DNA from: Bacillota bacterium
Lineage (GTDB): Bacteria; Bacillota; Clostridia; Lachnospirales; Lachnospiraceae
DNA: 14,696 bases
Direction of reading: 5' to 3'
Assembly: GCA_023460575.1 (NCBI GenBank)
Contig: JAEWPQ010000106.1
Location: forward strand, 1-14,696
Position numbers and translations under genes: made by a program. Positions within the stretch are counted from its first letter, which is position 1, and each line of letters opens with the position of its first letter. Below, one piece after another: positions 1 through 6,196 of the stretch. The notes under the pieces are model-generated. The model worked only from the letters and a program-made list of their open reading frames with translations. It had not been told where the DNA came from and did not search any database.

Positions 1-1
1 A

Positions 2-70
2 ATTGCAGAAGCTTGTAATGCAACTTATGAGGGATTTTTTACTTTGAATGATAGTAATAAACAGATTTGA
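2..70 (+). CDS. C-terminal fragment of an upstream gene (unrecognised)
   Basis: Reading frame 2 is open from the window edge to TGA at 68-70 and gives a 22-residue tail beginning IAEACNATYEGFF and ending NDSNKQI. The composition is protein-like and the other two forward frames close early, but so short a tail cannot be assigned to a family and could be chance. After it, about 180 bases (71-252) contain no ORF. The only structure I see there is a 7-bp inverted repeat (ATTGATT, 3-base spacer, AATCAAT, 132-148) with no T-tract, so it is not a convincing terminator. Confidence 0.35.
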   Translation: MAEACNATYEGFFTLNDSNKQI

Positions 71-252
71 TCGTATAATAAATGGTATTCTTATAGCTAT
101 ATTTTATCCATAATACCGTAAAGCAGACTTTATTGATTAAGAATCAATTAAAAGAACATTGAAGGTGAATCAATCAGAAATATCACTGGGTTCGGATAAA
201 AGTCAGGGGAATTCATCAGAATCAAAGATTGGATAAAACATAAATAAAGAAA

Positions 253-318
253 TTGTATCTCAACTTAATTCCTGATCGGAGCAGCTCCGGGCAACCAGGC
301 AAGGAAATTGAGATACAA
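253..318. repeat. Inverted-repeat element with TTGTATCTCAA ends
   Basis: TTGTATCTCAA (253-263) is exactly complementary to TTGAGATACAA (308-318), and the arms extend imperfectly through AATTCCT / AAGGAAATT. Inside sits a second hairpin, CGGAG-CAG-CTCCG (277-289). The whole could fold as a cruciform or a two-level RNA hairpin. A diverged element with similar ends lies on the other side of the small-peptide locus (675-744), which suggests a dispersed repeat family. There is no ORF inside and no T-tract after it. Confidence 0.5.
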
Positions 319-323
319 AAGAG

Positions 324-348
324 GGGAGCTTCCTAAAACGGAGCTCCC
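324..348. other. GC-rich hairpin upstream of the toxin promoter
   Basis: GGGAGCTTCC (324-333) pairs with GGAGCTCCC (340-348) with one bulged T and a six-base loop. It follows the TTGTATCTCAA element directly. The downstream bases ATTTATGG are not a proper U-tract, so a terminator role is only possible. It may be part of the same repeat element. Confidence 0.35.
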
Positions 349-365
349 ATTTATGGAAAAATTTG

Positions 366-394
366 TAGACGAAACGTGAAAAAAGAAATATAAT
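366..394 (+). promoter_or_regulatory. Predicted promoter of the small toxin-like gene
   Basis: A perfect -10 box TATAAT (389-394) follows TAGACG (366-371, matching TTGACA at four of six bases) at 17-base spacing. Transcription would start near 401 and give a 5' leader of about 40 bases before the ATG at 442. The leader contains a weak CCC-GGCA-GGGG fold just upstream of the ribosome binding site. Confidence 0.55.
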
Positions 395-434
395 GTAAAT
401 GCTGTCGCTACTCTAAACCCGGCAGGGGAAGGAG

Positions 435-466
435 GTGCGAAATGGAAAGCATTTTAAACTTTTTTG
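435..466 (+). repeat. Direct repeat copy A, spanning the toxin start codon
   Basis: This stretch covers GTGCGAAATGGAA, two extra bases AG, then CATTTTAAACTTTTTTG. It recurs at 583-612 as GTGCAAAATGGAA directly followed by CATTTTAAACTTTTTTG: 12 of 13 matches, a 2-base gap, then 17 of 17. Copy A contains the toxin start codon and first codons. RNA complementary to copy B could therefore pair over the translation start of the toxin mRNA. Confidence 0.75.
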
Positions 467-537
467 TTTCGGTCATGGCAAAAGTAGCAGGATACTACAT
501 ATGCAAATGGTTAGACCGAAACCGCAAAGACAGCTAG
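442..537 (+). CDS. Fst-like type I toxin candidate, 31-residue membrane peptide
   Basis: The ATG at 442 follows a strong ribosome binding site AAGGAGG (429-435) with 6-base spacing. The 31-residue product has a short polar N-terminus, a hydrophobic stretch at about residues 4-21 (ILNFFVSVMAKVAGYYI) that can span the membrane, and a charged tail KWLDRNRKDS. Size, topology and the W-L-D plus charged tail resemble Fst/Ldr-type pore-forming toxins of type I toxin-antitoxin loci, which act at the inner face of the membrane. The surroundings support this: own promoter, hairpin terminator right after the stop, and a convergent antisense promoter whose RNA would match the start region. The Pro usually found in Fst membrane segments is absent. 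It could instead be an unrelated small membrane peptide. Homology is inferred from architecture, not from a search. Confidence 0.65.
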   Translation: MESILNFFVSVMAKVAGYYICKWLDRNRKDS

Positions 538-546
538 CCTAAAAAG

Positions 547-576
547 AAACCCCAGAGACGGCCATCTCTGGGGTTT
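547..576. terminator. Bidirectional intrinsic terminator between toxin and antisense RNA
   Basis: A perfect 12-bp stem pairs AAACCCCAGAGA (547-558) with TCTCTGGGGTTT (565-576) around the loop CGGCCA. On the minus strand it is followed by TTTCTTTTT, on the plus strand by the weaker CGCTTTGTG. It begins 10 bases after the toxin stop codon. Confidence 0.8.
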
Positions 577-582
577 CGCTTT

Positions 583-612
583 GTGCAAAATGGAACATTT
601 TAAACTTTTTTG
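583..612 (+). repeat. Direct repeat copy B, read by the antisense RNA
   Basis: This matches copy A (435-466) except for one substitution and the absence of two bases, so the antisense RNA 5' region could pair with the toxin start region in trans. On the plus strand it also opens an 11-codon reading frame (ATG 590, stop 623-625) that I regard as a by-product of the repeat. Confidence 0.7.
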
Positions 613-621
613 GATACCTTT

Positions 622-650
622 ATAATACACTAATATAGTGTATATGTCAA
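622..650 (-). promoter_or_regulatory. Near-consensus minus-strand promoter for the antisense RNA
   Basis: On the minus strand TTGACA (650-645) is followed by exactly 17 bases and TATTAT (627-622). The -35 is perfect and the -10 matches at five of six positions. The only nearby product to the left is the predicted antisense RNA. Confidence 0.75.
625..643. promoter_or_regulatory. Perfect palindrome (operator candidate) in the promoter spacer
   Basis: ATACACTA (625-632), ATA, TAGTGTAT (636-643) is a perfect 8-bp inverted repeat. It spans the spacer and the first bases of the -10 box of the minus-strand promoter, where a repressor would block RNA polymerase. The TAGTGTA half-site resembles operators of GntR/YtrA-type regulators, but this assignment is only a suggestion. 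Confidence 0.5.
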
Positions 651-674
651 CTGCTGGACAAAATATCTCAAGAC

Positions 675-744
675 TGCATCTCAAAATCTCTGCACCTCAA
701 TTCCCGCGCTTATCGCTGGCTGCAGTTCTCAAAATGAGATACAA
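675..744. repeat. Diverged TTGTATCTCA-type inverted repeat
   Basis: TGCATCTCAAAAT (675-687) and TGCACCTCAATTCC (691-704) face ATGAGATACAA (734-744). The ends resemble those of the element at 253-318 (TGTATCTCA and AATTCC present in both), but pairing is imperfect. Together the two elements bracket the small-toxin locus. The remaining bases to 793 show no gene or clear terminator for the leftward phosphorylase gene. Confidence 0.35.
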
Positions 745-793
745 AAACAAATTCTTCTTAATTTATTTGTACAGGGTCCGAATCCCTATGTAA

Positions 794-1561
794 TTATAAT
801 TCCAGACTTGCCTCAACTGAAAACCAGAATAAGGCTTCCCTTATGAACTTTCTATCGACGTCACTTCTTGGATTCCATTCATCACAACTAATATCATCAC
901 CACTGTATATCATTTGTCCAAAAATAACATTCCTATATTCTGCAACTGCACAAAAGGCAGAACATTCCATTTCTACTACTAAGCAACCTTCATCTCTTCG
1001 TAGTTTCATCTTATCTCTAGTTTCTCTATAAATTGAATCAGTACTCCATGTTTTAGTAAGTAGATAATTGCATTTGTGCTTATTTAATACCTTTTCAATT
1101 GCTTTTATAGCTCTAATGTTAATAGAAATTTCTCTACTCGGCTCTATATAATGGTAAGAAGTTCCTTCATCTCTAACCGCTGAATTAGGTACTAGTATAT
1201 GTCCAACTGCAATTTTCTTATCTAGAACACCACCACTTCCACACGAAATAAATTTTTTGCCACCTAATGCAATGACTTGTTCCATAAGTGCAGCTCCAAG
1301 TGCAGCTCCTACTCCCGGATGAAATACAGTTACTTTTTCACCTTTATATTCTAATTCAAAAACTGGATGTCTACCAATCTGTGAATAAAGTGTTTTAATC
1401 TCTTTAAGCTTTCCCTCATTAACTAATTTTTCAATTACTTCACTATAGAAGCACATCACAACTCTGTCAGACATATCTGTTTTCTTTATGAAATTTGATG
1501 GTTCAATAATATTATCTGATATTCCATCAAACTCAAGAATAGGAAATTCGTTTTTATTCAT
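794..1561 (-). CDS. Nucleoside phosphorylase family protein (PNP/UDP type)
   Basis: A 255-residue protein of the PNP_UDP_1 fold, whose members split purine nucleosides or uridine with phosphate, or hydrolyse MTA/SAH-type nucleosides, in the cytosol. Family landmarks are visible: GVGAALGAALMEQ (about 83-95), CGSGGVL (107-113), RDEGTSYHY (130-138), the ribose-contacting Glu-Met-Glu at 197-199 (VEMECSAF) and SGDD (220-223) near the base site. The length is normal for the family (240-260). The start is supported by GGAG (minus strand, 1572-1569), 7 bases upstream. The residues do not settle the substrate; uridine or a broad nucleoside range is possible. It is a lone gene, divergent from the subtilase operon, with no link to nucleoside transport or catabolism visible here. 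The high AT content matches the subtilase cluster. Confidence 0.85.
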   Translation of the reverse strand: MNKNEFPILEFDGISDNIIEPSNFIKKTDMSDRVVMCFYSEVIEKLVNEGKLKEIKTLYSQIGRHPVFELEYKGEKVTVFHPGVGAALGAALMEQVIALGGKKFISCGSGGVLDKKIAVGHILVPNSAVRDEGTSYHYIEPSREISINIRAIKAIEKVLNKHKCNYLLTKTWSTDSIYRETRDKMKLRRDEGCLVVEMECSAFCAVAEYRNVIFGQMIYSGDDISCDEWNPRSDVDRKFIREALFWFSVEASLEL

Positions 1562-1703
1562 AATTCAACTCCAGTCTCTGATAATATTAAGTTCATTATA
1601 CAAACTATAGGATTATTTATAACTATATTATACAACCATGAGTAGATTTTTCATACAATTATTTTAAAGTAGAAATAATGAATTCTGATCAGATCAGCTC
1701 ACT
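1562..1703. promoter_or_regulatory. Divergent intergenic region, phosphorylase / subtilase operon
   Basis: AT-rich spacer between divergent genes. On the minus strand two TATAAT boxes (1600-1595 and 1632-1627) could serve the phosphorylase, but neither has a good -35. On the plus strand CATACAAT (1652-1659) matches the -10 shape of SigE-type sporulation promoters, without a clear -35 at the right distance. A perfect 13-base palindrome CTGATC-A-GATCAG (1685-1697) abuts the nominal ATG at 1704. All are suggestive only. Confidence 0.3.
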
Positions 1704-3548
1704 ATGACCCGGCATATCATGAAGAAATTCCAGGTTTCCACTCCCGATCAGATAGGAGATCCAGTTCAGCAGTTCACGGGTTCCTTTTATCGCATTAATT
1801 TGACATATATTTTATATAATATTAATACAATAGATTTGAGCATTAATATCTTTGAAGGGAGTTGGCTGGTTATTAATAATGAATATGCTGATTTAATAAT
1901 AGAATACAGTGGAGACTATACTGTTTTTAACAGGTTTCCAACTGCGGAATATACTATTATTAATTATCAATACGCAGTAGTACATGTCCCGCTAGAAGTA
2001 TTAACGTTTGATCTGATTAAAGAATGGGGTTATTCTGTGCTTCCTAAAGCATTTGGACTTACTAGCGCTTTAAGTTTAGAAGCAGCCGGAATTACAAGGC
2101 TGAGAAGAATACCCAATTTTAACCTAAGGGGAAGAGGTGTTTTGATCGGATTTGTGGATACAGGTATTGATTATTTAAATCCCGTTTTTCAATATGCGAA
2201 TAACACTACCAGAATCGTTTCTATATGGGACCAGACAATTACCTCAGAAAATACTTCTGAGAGTGTTATATATGGAACAGAATACACCCGGGAAGAGATT
2301 AATCTGGCAATTGCAAGCGAGAATCCAATGGATATCGTTCCGAGCAGGGATGAAAACGGTCATGGGACCATGATTGCCGGAATAGCCGCGGGAAATGAGG
2401 TACCGGAAAGTAATTTTTATGGAATAGCTACAGACTCAGAAATTGTTTTTGTTAAGTTAAGGCAGGCAAAACAGTTGATGAGAGATTTTTATTTAATACC
2501 GGATGGTGCAGTATGTTATTCTGAAGTTGATATTTTGTTTGGAATATATTATCTGCTGCAAGTATCTAATACCTTAAGAAGGCCTCTGGTCATTTGCTTT
2601 GCCTTGGGTTCTTCGCAAGGTGGACATAGTGGAAGGGGACCATTAAGCAATACCTTATCAACCATTGGAAGGAGTCCTGGGGTTGCTGTTGTAGTAGCCG
2701 CGGGAAATGAAGGAAATGAAAGAAGGCATTATTATGGAATTGCTGACAGAATAACTGGTTATGATACCGTAGAGCTTAGAGTAGGAGAAGGGGAAAACGG
2801 TTTTACTATGGAAATCTGGGGTGAGTATCCGAATATCTATTCCCTCGATATAACTTCTCCAACAGGTGAATACATTCCCAGAATGGTAGCACGTATTAAT
2901 GAGAGCTATACTATACCATTTTTGTTTGAACGTACAACAATAAATATTTTATTTGAATTAGTTGAAACTCAGTTTGGTGCTCAGGTTATTCTGCTGCGGT
3001 TTACTTTTCCATCGCCTGGTATCTGGCGCTTTAACATATATGAAAGAGGAGATATTAACCTTGGTTTTCATATGTGGCTGCCTATGGAAAATTTTATATC
3101 CAATGAAACATTTTTTCTTGTATCTGATACATATACAACAATTCTGGAGCCGGGAAATGCTTCAGTACCTATAACTGTTACTGCGTATAATTATTTAGAT
3201 AACAGCCTGTATCTGAATGCAAGCAGAGGATACACAAGAACAGGGCAATTGAAACCCAATATAGCCGCTCCCGGAATGAATGTGGTTGGACCTGTACCGC
3301 GAATTGGTTTTATGGAGTTCACTGGAACAGGTGTAGCAGCTGCTTTTACGTCTGGCGTGGTTGCTATGATAATGGAATGGGGATATGTAAGAAATAATTT
3401 CCCCAATTTAAATACAGTTAGTATAAAAGTACTGTTGCAAAGAGGAGCCAGAAGAGGTCAGGATATCTTATATCCAAACAGAGAGTGGGGGTATGGAATA
3501 TTGGATGTATACGAGATGTTCCAAGTGTTAAGATTAGAAGTGAGGTAA
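1704..3548 (+). CDS. Csp-family subtilase, predicted pseudoprotease (copy 1)
   Basis: S8-fold protein of the Csp (clostridial germination protease) type. It has an N-terminal prodomain-like segment (about 60-135, YADLIIEY to PKAFGLTS), a subtilase core with DTGID (Asp152), GHGT (His220) and AAGNEG (oxyanion Asn335), an inserted beta-rich region of about 140 residues (about 355-490) matching the jelly-roll insert of Csp proteins, and the C-terminal GTGVAAA motif. The catalytic Ser of the usual GTS motif is Gly543 (GGT at 3330-3332), so peptidase activity is unlikely. There is no signal peptide. The start is doubtful: neither ATG 1704 nor ATG 1719 has a ribosome binding site, and the first 50 or so residues have no match in copy 2. 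An AAGGGAG at 1855-1861 could serve a non-ATG codon near 1866-1872. The next gene follows with the stop inside its ribosome binding region. Role in spore germinant signalling is inferred from family. Confidence 0.85.
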   Translation: MTRHIMKKFQVSTPDQIGDPVQQFTGSFYRINLTYILYNINTIDLSINIFEGSWLVINNEYADLIIEYSGDYTVFNRFPTAEYTIINYQYAVVHVPLEVLTFDLIKEWGYSVLPKAFGLTSALSLEAAGITRLRRIPNFNLRGRGVLIGFVDTGIDYLNPVFQYANNTTRIVSIWDQTITSENTSESVIYGTEYTREEINLAIASENPMDIVPSRDENGHGTMIAGIAAGNEVPESNFYGIATDSEIVFVKLRQAKQLMRDFYLIPDGAVCYSEVDILFGIYYLLQVSNTLRRPLVICFALGSSQGGHSGRGPLSNTLSTIGRSPGVAVVVAAGNEGNERRHYYGIADRITGYDTVELRVGEGENGFTMEIWGEYPNIYSLDITSPTGEYIPRMVARINESYTIPFLFERTTINILFELVETQFGAQVILLRFTFPSPGIWRFNIYERGDINLGFHMWLPMENFISNETFFLVSDTYTTILEPGNASVPITVTAYNYLDNSLYLNASRGYTRTGQLKPNIAAPGMNVVGPVPRIGFMEFTGTGVAAAFTSGVVAMIMEWGYVRNNFPNLNTVSIKVLLQRGARRGQDILYPNREWGYGILDVYEMFQVLRLEVR

Positions 3549-3554
3549 TTGAAT

Positions 3555-4448
3555 TTGAATACAAATAATCTATTATTGAATCCGGATCCATTTCTGCAAA
3601 GGCAAAGAGTCTTTCTGATAACTTTGGATAAACTTGAGGAATTTTCTTATAGAATTAATGAAGGGGCATCGGACATGGCCCGACTGACTGGAATTAACTA
3701 TACCTGGGATGCACCTGTGGAAAGAGTGGTTGAACAACAAATAAGTGTCATTAATAATGCAGTGGCCAATGGTGCCGATCTGATCATGATTCAGGCATTG
3801 GATCCGATAAGGGTCTCGGGTGCTGTAGAAGCAGCAAAAGCAAGAGGTGTAAGAATCATATATGTTGACTCACCGGCAGTTGAGAGTGCACTGGTTACAC
3901 TGGCAACTGATAATTATAATGCCGGGCAGACTGCGGGACAGCTAATGATAAATGAACTTGAATTAGCAGGTATAATTACAGGGGATATAGGTATCGTAGA
4001 AGGAATACCGGAGATGGTTACAAGGTTGAACAGACAGATTGGTTTTCGTGATGTGATAGAGCGTGATGGCAGATATCAGTTACTTGATACACGTTATGCA
4101 CAAGGAAATCCCGTTGCACTTCAAACTGAAATAGAAGCTGTAATTAATGAAAACCCCAGATTGGTAGGTCTTTTTACAACATATGAAGTATCTACCACCG
4201 CTTTGGGATATGCTTTAATGGGAATTACAAAGCCGATCATTGGTATTGGGTTTGATCTTACTGATATAATAAGAGATATGTTGAACAATGAAGTTTTAAG
4301 AGCCACTTTAGTCCAAAACCCATATGCTATGGGGTACCTTGGCATGGCACAAGCTATAGCAGCATTAACAGGAAAAGATACAGGACCAAACTTCATTAAT
4401 ACAGGGGTTTCCATAGTAACAAGGTATATGAGGAGAATTGTAATATAA
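3555..4448 (+). CDS. Signal-less ribose-binding-like protein (copy 1)
   Basis: A 297-residue type 1 periplasmic-binding-fold protein (Peripla_BP_4, relatives of RbsB and LacI-type cores). Visible landmarks are INEGA (about 35-39), IIYVDSP (about 101-107), ATDNYNAGQ (about 117-125), GFD (232-234) and VQNPY (253-257). Relative to E. coli RbsB, the ligand-contacting Asp89, Arg141, Asp215 and Gln235 have equivalents here, whereas Asn13 and Arg90 do not, so a sugar-like but different ligand is plausible. There is no signal peptide, lipobox or membrane segment, so it should stay inside the compartment where it is made. No helix-turn-helix is present, so it is not a LacI repressor. The TTG start at 3555 is chosen over TTG 3549 because GAGG (3542-3545) then lies 9 bases upstream, exactly as in copy 2, and both proteins become 297 residues. 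It sits between two pseudo-subtilases. Confidence 0.85.
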   Translation: MNTNNLLLNPDPFLQRQRVFLITLDKLEEFSYRINEGASDMARLTGINYTWDAPVERVVEQQISVINNAVANGADLIMIQALDPIRVSGAVEAAKARGVRIIYVDSPAVESALVTLATDNYNAGQTAGQLMINELELAGIITGDIGIVEGIPEMVTRLNRQIGFRDVIERDGRYQLLDTRYAQGNPVALQTEIEAVINENPRLVGLFTTYEVSTTALGYALMGITKPIIGIGFDLTDIIRDMLNNEVLRATLVQNPYAMGYLGMAQAIAALTGKDTGPNFINTGVSIVTRYMRRIVI

Positions 4449-4472
4449 GGGTGATGTCTAAGGAGACAGACT

Positions 4473-6173
4473 ATGACTGTAGAAGAACAATATAGAATAA
4501 GAAGCGAAGAATATGCTGACTTTATCATAGAATATGGTTATAACCCTCAAATACTGGAAGCTTTTGGAGATGCTGTCGTTCATATAATTAATGACGCCTT
4601 TGCTGTAATTCATATACCATTGGCATTAATTACAGAGGATTTATTAATTCAATTTAGCTATGCAATTATACCAAATATATGCGGCCTGACCAGTGATGTC
4701 AGTATTCGGGCATCTGGTGTGGATAACCTGAGACGTTTGCCGGCCTTTAATATGTTTGGAAGCGGAGTTTTAATAGGTATTGTAGATACAGGTATTGATT
4801 ATCTGAATCCTATATTTCAGAATGCAAACGGGACAACTAAGATAATATCCATATGGGACCAGACAATACCTAGCGCAACAGCGTATCCTTTTCAAACATA
4901 TTATGGCACTGAGTATCTGGAAGAACAAATTAATCTGGCATTAATATCAGATAATCCATTTGATATTGTACCGAGCATGGATGAAATCGGACATGGCACC
5001 ATGATGGCGGGAGTTGCAGCCGGGACAGCAAATAATGAGGCTCAGTTTCAGGGAGCTGCTCCGGAATCCAGGCTCGTTATAGTAAAGCTTGCTCAGGCTA
5101 AGCAGTATCTCCGGAATTTTTATTTAATACCAAGAGATGCAGTGTCTTATCAGGAAAACGATATTATGTGGGGGGTCCAATACTGCATATTGACGGCAAG
5201 AAGAGTTGGAATGCCTATAGCAATATGCCTGGGACTGGGAACTTCGCAATCATCCCATGCCGGAGATTCCAACTTAAGCAATTTTCTTTCTTTTGTAGGA
5301 AACTATACAAATGTAGGTATTGTGGTATCTGCAGGAAATGAAGGAAATTTAGGCAGACATTTTTTTAGGATGATTGATCCGGATCAGATTAGTTTTCCCG
5401 TGGAATTATATGTGGCCGAGGGTGATCGTAATTTTAGTATGGAATTATGGGGGGAAGCACCAGCAAGATTTTCCGTGGATATATTATCACCTGGAGGAGA
5501 ATATATCCCCATTATTACTGCAGGTTTAAATATAAATCGGAGAATTTCATTTATATTTGAAGAAACCGTTATTTATATAAACTTCCAATTAGTTGAAACG
5601 TTAACTGGAAACCAATTAATCTTATTTCGATTTTCAAATATATCTACCGGGATTTGGAGATTCAATGTCTATTCACAGACCAATCTGTCTGCCGGTTTTC
5701 ATATCTGGCTTCCTATGGGGGATTTTATATCTGAAAGAACGTATTTTATCCAGAGTGATACATATACTACAGTTCTGGATCCGGGAAATTCCTTTGTACC
5801 CATCACTGTAACTGCTTATAACCCTTTTACTCAAAATATTTATGAATATGCCAGCAGAGGTTATACCAGTGTCAATGTGGTAAAACCTGAACTTGCTGCT
5901 CCTGGTGTAAATTATGTTGCACCGGCTTTGAATAATGAATTCATAAGATATACCGGAACCGGTGTATCGGCAGCACACACTTGCGGATTAGTTGCTCTGT
6001 TTCTTGAGTGGGCAGTTATAAGAGGAAACGAGGAATTTGTTAATACCATGATTATTAAAAGCTATTTTATCAGAGGAGCCAGTAGAGATGCAACACAAGT
6101 GTATCCTAATAGAATCTTTGGATATGGGCTCATTGATATATTTAATGTGTTTAATATATTAAGAACATTATGA
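4473..6173 (+). CDS. Csp-family subtilase, predicted pseudoprotease (copy 2)
   Basis: A 566-residue paralogue of the gene at 1704 with the same order: prodomain-like segment (about 14-75, YADFIIEY to CGLTS), DTGID (Asp105), GHGT (His174), SAGNEG (Asn289), jelly-roll-like insert (about 310-445, including LWGEAPARFSVDILSPGGE) and the terminal motif TGTGVSAAHT. As in copy 1 the nucleophilic Ser is Gly497 (GGT at 5961-5963), so it is predicted to be proteolytically dead with an otherwise intact active-site frame. The start is firm: AAGGAG (4460-4465) sits 7 bases before ATG 4473. No signal peptide is present. The gene begins 24 bases after the first binding-protein gene, consistent with one operon. 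C. difficile CspC, a pseudoprotease needed for germination, is the nearest functional precedent. Conservation of the same loss in both copies argues for a kept regulatory role, not decay. Confidence 0.85.
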   Translation: MTVEEQYRIRSEEYADFIIEYGYNPQILEAFGDAVVHIINDAFAVIHIPLALITEDLLIQFSYAIIPNICGLTSDVSIRASGVDNLRRLPAFNMFGSGVLIGIVDTGIDYLNPIFQNANGTTKIISIWDQTIPSATAYPFQTYYGTEYLEEQINLALISDNPFDIVPSMDEIGHGTMMAGVAAGTANNEAQFQGAAPESRLVIVKLAQAKQYLRNFYLIPRDAVSYQENDIMWGVQYCILTARRVGMPIAICLGLGTSQSSHAGDSNLSNFLSFVGNYTNVGIVVSAGNEGNLGRHFFRMIDPDQISFPVELYVAEGDRNFSMELWGEAPARFSVDILSPGGEYIPIITAGLNINRRISFIFEETVIYINFQLVETLTGNQLILFRFSNISTGIWRFNVYSQTNLSAGFHIWLPMGDFISERTYFIQSDTYTTVLDPGNSFVPITVTAYNPFTQNIYEYASRGYTSVNVVKPELAAPGVNYVAPALNNEFIRYTGTGVSAAHTCGLVALFLEWAVIRGNEEFVNTMIIKSYFIRGASRDATQVYPNRIFGYGLIDIFNVFNILRTL

Positions 6174-6196
6174 TATACAAAGTGAGGTGATTCAAA

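Larger units (their letters stand above)
541..615 (-). ncRNA. Predicted antisense antitoxin RNA, about 75 nt
   Basis: From the minus-strand promoter at 650-622, transcription would start near 615 and run left. It would cross the complement of repeat copy B (612-583), then the hairpin 576-547, which on this strand is followed by TTTCTTTTT, a good U-tract. The RNA would thus have a 5' segment complementary to the toxin translation start and a 3' hairpin complementary to the toxin mRNA terminator. This is the layout described for RNA II of the Enterococcus pAD1 par locus. The RNA itself is predicted, not observed. Confidence 0.6.

Noticed and set aside
590..625. An 11-codon reading frame (MEHFKLFWIPL) as a second small peptide.
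   Set aside because: It has no ribosome binding site and is explained by the direct repeat copying the toxin start region.
771..790. ACAGGGTCCGAATCCCTATGT looks like a tRNA T-arm, a possible tRNA remnant or attachment site.
   Set aside because: Only four good pairs around TCCGAAT, and no D-arm, anticodon arm or acceptor pairing is visible upstream.
843..1031. A plus-strand frame inside the phosphorylase gene; similar antisense frames occur throughout the window.
   Set aside because: These are shadows of real genes without ribosome sites or family features.
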